Source: Scytalidium lignicola
Lineage: Eukaryota; Ascomycota; Leotiomycetes
NCBI GenBank assembly: GCA_002812745.2
Contig: NCSJ02000202.1
Location: 1 to 64,000 of the forward strand
Direction: 5' to 3'
Length of the DNA: 64,000 bases
Part shown: one piece after another, positions 48,423 to 58,002 of the stretch
Layout: each line of letters opens with the position of its first letter
How positions within the stretch are numbered: the stretch's first letter is position 1
The notes under the pieces: model-generated
Told to the model about the DNA's origin: nothing
The model's input: only the letters and a program-made list of their open reading frames with translations
Databases searched by the model: none
Made by a program: the position numbers and the translations under genes

Positions 48423-50078
48423 TTATTCGATTACAAAATCTTGTAGCCTGACGTCGGCTTTAAGTGAGCTTATTGTGGTGTCGACATGCGCTTCTCCCAA
48501 GACGTGATAGCGTTTTCCCTTTTTACGAAGGACCACCGGCAGTGGGCATCCTTGAATGGCACATATCGCATCTCCCCATCGAACAGTACGAGGTACAAGA
48601 GCGATACGGCTGATCCAGGCAGCTGGTGCCCTCTTTCTGGATGAGATCACTTTAGTAGCTTTACGACTAAATTGAAATGAACACACCTGCCTGCAGTGCC
48701 CGGTGTTCCAGATCTGACGTAAGGCTACACATATCATTGGATCTTCAAAAACATCTACTTTTCTGCCTTCTTCCAACTTTTGAATTAAACTATGGGAACT
48801 TATTACGATCGGCATATTTAACCTGTCCAACACTCAGCAAATAAGTTGGGTGGGTCTTCGGGTCTTATAGAGCAACACTCGTAAGGCATGGCTAAATAAG
48901 GACACCAAGATGGCACTTCTAGCTGCCATTTGTCTTCCTGAGCACATGGAGGAGTCTGACGCCCCCTAATGACGATGATATATAGGCTTTATGTCGACTT
49001 GATAATCGCCCAAGCTAGACGAAGAAGAAGTTTATCCAGTGGAGTGCTGTGTCGAAATGACACTCGGTTTCGAGTGTCGACGCTGAACAGGTTTGAAAAA
49101 GCGAGGATATTCTCTTTCCTTTCCTTGCATTACCTATCTAGGAAGTTGTCTAGAAAGCGTTCTGGAGATAGGTCCTCGTCCAGTTTAAAAATTCTTGTCT
49201 CACGATCACTCTGGAAGCAAATGCTCTTGTCGAGTGAACGTCTCCAAATGCAGCCTGATCGATTTGGGGGGAATAACTTCTCAAGCGTTGAATATGGTTT
49301 CTTCCCAGGAGCCACACTTGATAACAAGGGAACGAGCAAACGACATTTCTTGCACAACCCAAGCACAAGACCAGTATGGCCGTTTCATGAATTTCCTAAA
49401 TGGTTCATTCTCACTGTCCTCATCTTCAATGCTGATACAAAACATTAGTACTACTAAAACTGGTATGATGTCGAGCTTCTGAATCGGATCTATTGCTCAA
49501 TTGGCAAGATCACTATCTGTATCTGACAGGCCTAACCACGCAATAACTGTCTTTGCACATTTGTAAATCATATGCATTTGTTTTATCTATTTATGCTTTT
49601 CTTTCTTGTCACATTGATTGATGCATATTGCATCAACCCAGAACATTCTCTTAGAATCAGGACTTCGCTAGTGTTGAAGGGCCTCTGCGAGGTTACAAGT
49701 AACTGCAAAACAGCTTTCATTGAGTGTAATAAACTCCAGATTTTCTTCTGTGCCCCATACATAAGACAGTGCATCGTATGATAACACACTGTCAAGAGAC
49801 ACTAAGCAGCAGATAATAGGGTCTGGCCTCGAACCAGGACGAAGGAGAATACACGTCGTGTCTCCTCCCAGGCGCTTAGAATAGATTCGACCCTCTTTGA
49901 TTACTGATTTGTTCTGTTGTGACAATATTGACCCACATGCTAGTATCTCTACATCAGTTATGGCTTCAGATTCAGACTGTTCGTATTTAACACACTTCGG
50001 AAGTCGTTTCAAAGGTCGAGTTTCATCTGAAAGGCACGGAATTTCATGATCAACAGCTAAGTTTCGTTTCTTGTCCAT
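48423..50078 (-). pseudogene. HET-domain heterokaryon incompatibility protein, with RIP-type stops
   Basis: Read on the minus strand from the ATG at 50078, the product shows a full HET domain: YDALSYVWGTEE, LAEALQH, FWVDAICINQCD, AKTVIAWLGLSD, PFRKFMKRPYWSCAWVVQE and VIKCGSWEE. The C-terminal part (48423-48833) carries the usual end motif of the family (RWGDAICAIQG, YHVLGEAHVD, LQDFVIE). The frame from 50078 to about 49220 is unbroken by indels but has several stops (first TAG at 49668-49670, then TAG, TGA and TGA). At least one sits at an expected Gln, and others fit Trp. HET proteins trigger cell death when unlike strains fuse. This copy cannot make a full product. The stretch 48834-49220 is poorly conserved. 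Confidence 0.85.
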
Positions 50079-50911
50079 AGTTTGAAATAATATTGACGCT
50101 TCAACTAAATAGCTCTTTGGAAAGATATCTCTATTTGTATTATCGAAAAGATTATATTTAATGTGTTATCCTCTCGGAGGGGAGAAGAGGTTAAAGCTCT
50201 GGTCTCACCTGGCATCACATGTATTAGACCATGTCTGACTAGCAAAGATTTTAACCTATAGCATCTATTAAAGGCATAGCCTCGTTTTAAATGTGTTGGG
50301 TAGCGGAGTACCGTATTACCACAGTATATTACTTCAAATCAAAATCGAATGCTGAGGCTGAGGCACACACAACCTTGCCCTAATAACTAGGTTAGCCTAC
50401 TGACTGGCCTATAAGATTCTACATCCAGAATATTGCATTGATAAAGCAAACAGTGCAGTTTGTTAGTGCATGAACAGTCCTTTATGTTACCCAAAACGCT
50501 CAAATCACTTTCTAAATCTTGCAGCATATCCAAGAGTATTAAGTACTATGTATATGAGATGGGTTATTTGATCCAAGGGATACCGGAGCATTTTGTAGTG
50601 TGCAAGACATTCCCAAAATACATTTTGCAAAGCGAGTTCAGAGCACATCGCCTGAGATCTTCATTATTCCGCATGACTATAGTTACAGGTGTAATTCGGA
50701 CAGAGGTGGCTAATAAGGCTGAGATTAATTACGAGGTATAGACAATTGGAAGTAGCCTCATTTTGAGATTGAATTTACGTTATGTTAACCTCCGATCGGG
50801 AGTGGTATTTCACCGGCGCCGAAGCTCCCACCTATTCTACACCCTCTATGTCTTTTCACAATGTCAAACTAGAGTCAAGCTCAACAGGGTTTTCTTTCCC
50901 CGCTGATTCTG

Positions 50912-50961
<50 letters not shown>

Positions 50962-50962
50962 T

Positions 50963-51029
<67 letters not shown>

Positions 51030-51685
51030 CATTTTATTCTAACCCTTTGCAGGGAACCCTGACCTTTCGATCAGGCAGTAGACTATACCTTAAGCCTGAT
51101 GGTTTTCACTATTACAGCTACTCAGCACACCAAACCCACTACCGTCTAGTCGTTGAACTGCATCCATCGGTGCCCCAGAAGGGCACCCTTAGGACTTGGC
51201 TGCGCGATTACCCAATCCTTAACGTTGTTACCATCCCCGAGGTCATTACCCTGGTGCGCACTATATCTTTCGATGTACAGTAGCTGCGGTAGTTAAGGCT
51301 CTAAGGGACTCCCCGCAATTTGACAGTGTCGCAGGTTAGTTGAACAACCCACTAGCGATCGCCTTTTACGTCGCTCTCACGACCCTCTTAAGATGTGTCC
51401 GCCATGGACATACTCATCTTGTGATTAAGACACAATCTCTCTAATAACGACCCCAAAACCGAAAGCTTTAGAACGGAACAGAGCTCAACTGGGGTGAAAC
51501 CGTTAGAATCGATCAAAGAAAAATTGTCAACAGTCTTAATCAACTGCGATTGTTCGAGTCATAGTTACTCCCGCCGTTTACCTGCGCTTAGTTTAATTAC
51601 TTCACTTTAACATAAGTTACGTGGCTACTGAGAAAGACACCTACAGNTTTTTTTATATTTTATATTTTTTTTTACAGTCATGGTC
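50079..51685. other. Long intergenic region, no gene supported
   Basis: Upstream of the HET relic. Frames at 50460-50741 and 51002-51283 on the plus strand show no family similarity and no splice continuation. A poly-T run with one N lies at about 51645-51673 just before the hairpin elements. Confidence 0.45.
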
Positions 51686-52089
51686 TGTTGGCATGGTCTG
51701 TTAGATATTGTGCTTACGTAATGGCCGGTAATACGGTTTTATATAACTGTTTCAGGAGGTGGGGAATCCCACTCTCCATCTTACCTATCAATTGTTGTAG
51801 TCATTTCTGTAGAGGAATCAATAAAGGACTGTGCCATACAATTTATATGTGATTTTACTGCCGGCTGCGCTCATACCTCTTGACATGGTCACATGTAAGC
51901 TAGAATCACGTGTAGATAGGATTAGGCTAGTTCGGTTGCGGTATGGGAGGGCGGTACTGTACGGCAGTACTCCCCCATATAATTACCGCAGTACGAACTT
52001 ACCTATAGCTAACAACAATTAACCAACATATCAACACGTATTACCTTCATAGATTAGAGATGTACGTTCATCACAGAGGTGAGCCGACA
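51686..52089 (-). mobile_element. Hairpin element family 3, copy B (interrupted by a family 4 element)
   Basis: On the minus strand it starts TGTCGGCTCACC at 52089 and ends CATGCCAACA at 51686. A family 4 element and its TGGTC duplication (51699-51890) interrupt it near the 3' end, so the intact length would be 212 bp. The central inverted repeat pairs TATGGGAGGGCGGTACT with AGTACTCCCCCATA. No 5-bp duplication is visible around the whole (TGGTC left, TATAC right). Confidence 0.8.
51699..51885 (-). mobile_element. Hairpin element family 4, copy B, nested in family 3
   Basis: 187 bp on the plus strand from TGTTAGATATT to CCTCTTGACA, flanked exactly by TGGTC on both sides (51694-51698 and 51886-51890). 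It lies inside the end of a family 3 element, whose other copy (56727) has continuous sequence at that point. Confidence 0.88.
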
Positions 52090-52297
52090 TATACTTAGAG
52101 ATAATAAAATGAAGTAAATTAACTATCTTACAAGAGAACTACAGTATAATTTAAAGAGTACTGTAGCAATTAGTAGGATTACGTAAGTTCTAGCAAAACC
52201 ACCTAGTTCACCCTCTAACAACAGCATAAAGTTCGTTGTGTATATAGTATAAGGTGAGGTGGAATTAGTAGATAGAAATGGAGTAATCGTTACCTGC

Positions 52298-54445
52298 TTA
52301 GCTCGCTTGCCGTGGGACCACAGGAATGGTAATCGAGCTAGCATGCAGTCCACCTGTGAAGATACGGTTAATAGCCTGACGGTGATATGACTCGTCGTAG
52401 GCGCGCTCCCACCCAGGAAGTCCTCCCCGGCCCTCTGCTGGCGAGATTTCGACGCGCAGTCGACGACCTGCCGGAATGCGTCCGGTGGCTGCCATCATCT
52501 CTACCTCGACCTTCACTATATCATCAGGAGACAGGGGCAAGCAATCCGCGCGCTGATGTGTGTGCCAGGGACGTTCAGCAGTGCTGAGCTCGAGGTTGAG
52601 AGCCCTGTGCGAGACCTTGAGGCATCCCCAGGTTAGCGGAGCAACCGACTTAGGGTCCCGTGTGGGATATGGGACCTCTCGGTCACCCTCCATGATACGG
52701 AGCGCGACGAAGACATCAGCATCAGACGACGTGGACGCCACCCAGATCGTTGCCCGAAAATGACCCGCCAGTTCGACGTCCTCATCCAAAGGTGCCGACT
52801 CGAACACAGCCATTGGCAGGTCTTGCGCCGAATTCTGCACATCCGCAGAGTAAGTAGTAGCTTGATTATGCCCGGGTAGGTAACCGGTAATACGCCCGAG
52901 ACCGTCACCATCATCAGCCTCAAGGAAGAGTTCGCGGTATTCCGTACCGGGGATGGGCCAGCTGGCCGCATCGCGCCAGTCGAATCCTCCGTCGCCCGTA
53001 CGCATGACTAGGCGCACTGGGGATGGCTCCTGGGCCGGCTCCTCTCCCTTAAGGTGCCGGTCAAAGAACGCCTGTAGGTCAGGTTGGCAATCCTCATACA
53101 TGTAAGATGTGTAAGCGGCGTCCAGGACCAGCAGCTGCTTTAGAGGAGACAATAGTTGCGAGAACGCTTCGAATCCGGCACGAGCATGAATCCATCCAGT
53201 CTGGCTCACGGCTGTGATAACAGGTATGTCAATGCTGGCGAACTCGGCTGACAAGATGCCGTCCCCGTGGTAGTGTTCGTCTTCCCAAGGGTGGCTGGCC
53301 AGTCCGCTGATAAAATCTACAGCGTCTGCCTTGGGATTTCTTGCACTACCCACCGTTTCATTCCACCACCACTGGCGATACTTTTCCAGGAAGATACCGC
53401 CTGGGTATGCCAGGTCCCGGTAGGCATCGGCGTCTGCCGCCAAGGGCGCGATGGCCTTAAGGGCTGGTGGGTGTAGGGCGGCGACATTCCATTGAATAGT
53501 AGCATTATATGAACCGCCATAGAGGCCGACATTGCCGTCGCTCCAGGGCTCCTTCGCAGCCCACTCGATGGCATCGTAGTAGTCGAGTGCCTCCTGCTTT
53601 GAGAACGGATTCAGCGTCCCAGGCGTATTTCCCACGCCGCGGCTATCCACACGCACCAGGACATAGCCGAGCGGCACCCAGGTACTTGCATTAGCGCTGA
53701 CGCCGTTTTCCGAGTACCTGAAATAAGGCTGTATCTCGTTTCTGCTCTTCTCGAACCAGGCGGCTTCCCTCTCCTCGCTTGCGTCGTAGTCAGCATCGCT
53801 GAAAATCGATCCCATCCGAAACGCTCTGCCGTAGATACTCATCCTCAGCAGGGCCGGATAAGTTCCAGCTTCGATAGGTCGGAACACGTCTGCCAGGAGG
53901 TAGCTACCGTCGCGGATGGGAATTCTTATATCGCGAAATGCCCTGATTCCGGCCATAGAGCGCCGCACGTGATTCCGTGCCTCAGCAGCTCCCCGGAACC
54001 GGAGCCCGAGCTTGCTGAACACCGCGCGGACGGGAGCCGCATTCTGAAAGGACTCTATGTCGGACGCAAACACAACACCATCCGCATGTGCGCTCACAGT
54101 GTCGCGGATAGTTGTGTCGATCAACACGCCATTGCGAAGGTCGCGTTCCTGCCCGAGGCTCTGTAGAAAACGTGCACGATTGACCGTCTCCGGTCGAGTG
54201 AGGGCCGAGTCCACCACGCCGTCACTGTAGAGGGCGGCCAGCGTCAGGTGCGGGGAGGCAACTGCAGCCCCTATGGTCAGACGGCCAATGGAAAATGTTA
54301 CCACCTCGCCAGCCTGGAAGAAGAACTTCCCTTTGTCATCAGTGAGGCCTTTCTGTGAAAGTGTCTGGTAGTTTAGGCCTACGAACGGCCCATCTCGAAA
54401 TTCGCCAGTTAGCAGCTCTGGCCACATCGAGTCCGGTCCACTCAT
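52298..54445 (-). CDS. CocE/NonD-type (X-Pro dipeptidyl-peptidase S15-like) hydrolase
   Basis: A single exon of 715 residues. Residues 1-165 form a leader (GEFRDGPFVGLNYQTLSQKG, GKFFFQAGEVVTFSIG) that resembles bacterial surface-protein repeats more than fungal sequence. Residues 170-465 are the S15 alpha/beta hydrolase core with VDSRGVGNTPG and the nucleophile elbow GLYGGSYNATIQW (Ser312). Residues 480-710 match the PepX_C jelly-roll-like domain (FRATIWVASTSSDADVFV, RRLRVEIS). The expected catalytic Asp position reads His (TGWIHAR, 420) and the GPWTHG-like His motif reads DAAYTS, so the triad is not standard. The gene is intronless and visibly GC-richer than its neighbours, which fits acquisition from bacteria. 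It is divergently transcribed from the dioxygenase 720 bp away. Confidence 0.85.
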   Translation of the reverse strand: MSGPDSMWPELLTGEFRDGPFVGLNYQTLSQKGLTDDKGKFFFQAGEVVTFSIGRLTIGAAVASPHLTLAALYSDGVVDSALTRPETVNRARFLQSLGQERDLRNGVLIDTTIRDTVSAHADGVVFASDIESFQNAAPVRAVFSKLGLRFRGAAEARNHVRRSMAGIRAFRDIRIPIRDGSYLLADVFRPIEAGTYPALLRMSIYGRAFRMGSIFSDADYDASEEREAAWFEKSRNEIQPYFRYSENGVSANASTWVPLGYVLVRVDSRGVGNTPGTLNPFSKQEALDYYDAIEWAAKEPWSDGNVGLYGGSYNATIQWNVAALHPPALKAIAPLAADADAYRDLAYPGGIFLEKYRQWWWNETVGSARNPKADAVDFISGLASHPWEDEHYHGDGILSAEFASIDIPVITAVSQTGWIHARAGFEAFSQLLSPLKQLLVLDAAYTSYMYEDCQPDLQAFFDRHLKGEEPAQEPSPVRLVMRTGDGGFDWRDAASWPIPGTEYRELFLEADDGDGLGRITGYLPGHNQATTYSADVQNSAQDLPMAVFESAPLDEDVELAGHFRATIWVASTSSDADVFVALRIMEGDREVPYPTRDPKSVAPLTWGCLKVSHRALNLELSTAERPWHTHQRADCLPLSPDDIVKVEVEMMAATGRIPAGRRLRVEISPAEGRGGLPGWERAYDESYHRQAINRIFTGGLHASSITIPVVPRQAS

Positions 54446-55165
54446 GATCCCCCCCCCCCCGCTTATGAATGAGGTTGGTTTTGCTCATAAACGTCAACCG
54501 CGGTGTTCTTGTGATATGGCACAGGAGATACGGTGAAAGAGAGACGCGCTACGGTAATGGAAAGTCGGCGAGAGCTCGGTCTTCATAGTCTCTCGTTGTA
54601 GGAGACTAGTCACTGTGTCCAGTCGCTCATGGAGTCGACCTATATACTTCGTCTATACTCCTTTCTTCGCCCTGTCGGAATTATATGTTCTTCTCCCGGC
54701 CTAAGTTATCCCGCGCCGTTGATAATATACCGCCTTTATAGATATGCCGCCTTTACAGATATGCCGCCATTGATATGCGGCCACTCTTTAATAATATACC
54801 GCATTTGTGGATACACCGCCGCTTTCGATACTTAGTAATATGGGGCTGTTAATGTTCTGTAATTTGCTGCATTATGTTGGCCGCCTGAGTACGAAGGTCA
54901 TAAAGTTATAAAGCTAACAATGGTGCAGCGAGTTAGACTGATAATCTTTCTCTTCAACTTCGAGCGGGATATCACTTGTGCTTACAAATATTCCGGAGTG
55001 GAATAACAACTATCTAGCCCCAACGCTTTGATATATCCTGACCCAGCGGTTTTGATATTACACGATGCCGGCGATCACGACGAGCTTCACACTAAAGGAT
55101 ACGTATAAGTATCTCGAGGGCCTTGGAAATTATCATCAGTTAGCCCATCCCCTACTACCCGGAAA
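54446..55165. promoter_or_regulatory. Divergent promoter with repeated TAYRCCGCC-like words
   Basis: 720 bp between two divergent genes. At about 54720-54835 short related words recur (ATACCGCC, ATGCCGCC twice, ATGCGGCC, ATACCGCA, ACACCGCC), two of them 17 bp apart. Clustered GC words in AT-rich spacers fit binding sites for a zinc-cluster activator, which is inference. A run of ten C bases lies just upstream of the hydrolase ATG (54450-54460). Confidence 0.45.
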
Positions 55166-56494
55166 ATGTTAAAATCTGATCTGTTTAGGACTGAAGTGTT
55201 CCCTGGCTCCATTCCTCCGGTCAACAACCACCCTCAAAACCCCCCCCTCGGACTTCGCACAGAGAAAATCTCTGGGACTGCCTTTGTAGGTCCTCGATAT
55301 AACAACTTGCATACATATCTCTACCGCGCCGGGTCCAGCTTTAGTCATTCGGAGTTCAAGCAATGGAATCGTGATCTTGACACCGCCAATCCCCCAGCCC
55401 CAACAGTCCTTACTCCAAACTCATACCAGTGGCCAACCTTTGCATTTCCGGACAAACGAGACTGGACTTCACAGCATCTGTTCGCTAGCAATGGCGACCC
55501 TCTGCAGAAGACCGGCGTCTCATTTTGGTTGTTTAATATAGACCAGGATATGAAGCCGCAAACGGTATTCGCGAGCCAGGATGGCGAAGCTCTCATCGTC
55601 CCACAGTGTGGAGTACTGGATATTCAAACGGAGCTAGGAAGGTTGCTGGTAAGGCAGAACGAGATTGCCGTGATCCCGCGTGGTATAAGATACCGTGTAA
55701 CCCTTCCGGAGGGGAAGCCATGCAGAGGATACGTGTGCGAGTTGTACCAGGGCCATTTCCGACTGCCAGAACTCGGTATCATCGGGTCAACCGGATTGGG
55801 ACATCCACGGGACTTCCAGATCCCAACTGCTTCTTTCGATGGCAAGCTTACCGACATTCAAGGTCATGGGCCGGTTGCTGTAGCCAACAGCAGCGCCAGT
55901 AAATGGACCATCATTGTACGTCTTAACACTAAGCTGTGGTCTTGCGCCCAGGACAGTACGCCATTCAACGTCGCCGGCTGGCACGGGACCCTCTACCCAT
56001 ACAAGTACGACATGGCACGCTTTTGCTACCTTGGCAACATCTCCTATGACCACATGGACCCATCAATTTATGTTCTACTGACAGCACCCTCGTTCGGTAA
56101 AGAGCCCGGCACCGCTGTTATTGATTTTGCCCCTGTTGGGCCGCACTGGCAGGTGGCGGAGACTCTCTGGGTGCCGTGGTACCACCGCAACACAATGCAG
56201 GAGTTAATTTGCCCAATTGTTAATCGGCAGGATGCAGACTTTTCTTGCAACAAGGGTCGGAAGTTCAGTCCATTTGGAGCCTGGTTGAATGGCTCTATGG
56301 TGACACACGGATCGAACGAGGAGGAGTACAAGGCATGGACAGAAAAGGACCTTAGCAGTCCAACTTTGTTGCAGGACGAAGGAATTACAGTTGCCATCTT
56401 TGAGACTGAGTGCCCCTTGCGCTTGGCTGATTGGGCATATGATTCTGCTATAAAGAATTTCAAGTCGCAGCTGACCGCCGTTTATGTAGAGTAG
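55166..56494 (+). CDS. Homogentisate 1,2-dioxygenase family protein (divergent paralogue)
   Basis: A single exon of 442 residues, the family's usual length. Homogentisate dioxygenase opens the ring of homogentisate in tyrosine and phenylalanine breakdown. The iron ligands are in place: His340 and Glu346 in YHRNTMQE and His381 in VTHGS. The active-site His273 in AGWHGTLYPYKY is also kept. Other family marks are ISGTAFVGPRYNN, IDIQTELG-type LDIQTELGRL, VIPRGIRYRV, RGYVCELYQGHF and YDHMDPSIYVLLT. It differs from housekeeping enzymes at many usually fixed sites (PWYHRN for PYYHRN; PFGAWLNGSM near the last ligand), so the substrate may be a related ring compound. It lacks introns. It is divergent from the CocE-like gene, suggesting a small aromatic-ester catabolic unit. 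Confidence 0.85.
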   Translation: MLKSDLFRTEVFPGSIPPVNNHPQNPPLGLRTEKISGTAFVGPRYNNLHTYLYRAGSSFSHSEFKQWNRDLDTANPPAPTVLTPNSYQWPTFAFPDKRDWTSQHLFASNGDPLQKTGVSFWLFNIDQDMKPQTVFASQDGEALIVPQCGVLDIQTELGRLLVRQNEIAVIPRGIRYRVTLPEGKPCRGYVCELYQGHFRLPELGIIGSTGLGHPRDFQIPTASFDGKLTDIQGHGPVAVANSSASKWTIIVRLNTKLWSCAQDSTPFNVAGWHGTLYPYKYDMARFCYLGNISYDHMDPSIYVLLTAPSFGKEPGTAVIDFAPVGPHWQVAETLWVPWYHRNTMQELICPIVNRQDADFSCNKGRKFSPFGAWLNGSMVTHGSNEEEYKAWTEKDLSSPTLLQDEGITVAIFETECPLRLADWAYDSAIKNFKSQLTAVYVE

Positions 56495-56726
56495 CGAATC
56501 GATTATTACATCCAATCTTAGTTACCATGCTATTTCAAGAGTTGGGCATATCGGGATTGAGTAGATTGACGCTATTAATCTCCACCTCAAGTTTGAGGAA
56601 AGATATGTTCTCAAACTATTTCAATACCTATCATTTTGTGCTATGCTATGCCTTGTGAGAAATTTGAATCCAACAATGTTCTCACAGTAGCAAGAAACTT
56701 ATTGTGCCAAGAAAATTAATAGATAC

Positions 56727-56955
56727 TGTCGGTTCACCTCTACGGTGAGCGTACATCTCCAATCTATGAAGGTAATACGTGTTGGTATGGTGGTTAATTG
56801 TTGTTAGCTATAGGTAAGTTCGTACTGCGGTAATTATATGGGGGAGTACTGCCGTACAGTACTGCCCTCCCATACCGCAACCGAACTAGCCTAATCCTAT
56901 CTACACGTGCACCTAATTTACATGTGATTCTAGCTTACATGTGACCTTGTCAAGA
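56727..56955 (+). mobile_element. Hairpin element family 3, copy A
   Basis: 229 bp, TGTCGGTTCACC...GTGACCTTGTCAAGA. Homologous to the inverted copy at 51686-52089; the last bases differ (TTGTCAAGA here, ATGCCAACA there). The inverted repeat in the centre is GGGGGAGTACTGCC / AGTACTGCCCTCCC. No target duplication is visible (GATAC left, GAGCT right). It abuts the WD40 relic. Confidence 0.8.
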
Positions 56956-58002
56956 GAGCTGTGCTACATACATTGAAGCGCGGTGATGGCCTTTTCAGCA
57001 GGCAGTCAATTAGTCACTTCAGGCTTGCAAAATGGTAAAATCGTGTTCTGGGACGTTGCGACCGGGAAGGAGGTGAAGCTGATTAATGTCATTGGGTCTT
57101 TATCTTCCGTGAGGGTGCTAGCCCTTTCGCCAGACGGCCAGAGGCTTGCCTACGCAACAGATTTCACTATTAGGCTTTGGAATCCTGAGATTGTAGTGAA
57201 AGTTCAAACGTTGGTATGCGGAGGCGCAGTTGAAACTGCAGTCTTCTCGCCCAACAGTCGTCTGCTAACCTCAGGGTCGAACCGTGGCCGTATTATACTC
57301 TAGGATTCCCTAAATGGGAATGAGTTGTACTCTCTGAAAAACAACCCAGATAATGAATTATGTAGATCTGGAGATGAATACTTTCCAAGCCTTGTACTGG
57401 TCTTTTCGCCGAACAGTCAGCTGCTCGCTGCCTCAGGGTTCAGTGATTGTAATATTCGAATCTGGGAGCCAGCAAGTAGCACTGTTCCAAAGTTGTTAAG
57501 AGGGCATTCTCGTGGAGTGCAGACACTGTCGTTCTCACCGGATAGCCTCATACTTGCCTCTGGATCGCAGGATGGCACAGTCCGACTCTGGGATCCTATC
57601 AGTGGTGTTGCTCTACGGACATTAGAAGACCATTCAACCTCGTTTTGGACTGTACAATTCTCTGAAAACGGTCAGTTAGTCGCCTCGGAATCTACGACTA
57701 AATCATTATTCGACGCCGGAGGGCCATCGAGCCTCGAAGCTGAGGGACAAAATACGCGAATCGGACTCCCCAGTCCTTGTGAATGGGTAACTTGGGATCG
57801 TCACAACCTCCTTTATCTTCCGCTTGACTATCGACCTTCAGTTACACACACTGGGGACACTAATCGACGTGCCTTGGCTATCAAAAACAATGTTCTTGCC
57901 ATAGGGCGACAGTCAGGCAAAGTTTCTTTTCTTGAGTTTACGGATGTNAAAATGTTATACGAAGGTTACACCGGCCGTATAGGAATCAGTCACGTAGCAT
58001 AG
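56956..58002 (+). pseudogene. WD40-repeat protein fragment (STAND/NLR-type C-terminus), broken
   Basis: At least five WD40 repeats are visible: GKIVFWD near 57035, FTIRLWN near 57165, then CNIRIWE near 57455 and GTVRLWD near 57580, with FSPNS/FSPDS turns between. Homology begins right after the hairpin element, with a frameshift before 56983. The frame stops at TAG 57301-57303, where the repeat pattern calls for Trp (IIL*D); TGG to TAG is a RIP-type change. It reopens to 58002, with an N near 57948. Such repeats commonly form the sensor end of fungal NACHT-WD40 incompatibility proteins. The N-terminal effector and NTPase domains are absent. Confidence 0.78.

Noticed and set aside
49818..49838. 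Minus-strand GGTTCGAGGCC resembling a tRNA B box
   Set aside because: No A box, acceptor stem or anticodon arm nearby; the bases encode conserved HET-protein sequence.
51002..51283. 93-codon plus-strand frame in the HET upstream region
   Set aside because: No recognisable domain; could be a relic but nothing supports it.
56947..56955. TGTCAAGAG at the right end of the family 3 element as a possible family 4 end
   Set aside because: Alignment with the other family 3 copy shows these bases belong to family 3 (TCTTGACAAGGTC vs TGTTGGCATGGTC on the minus strand).
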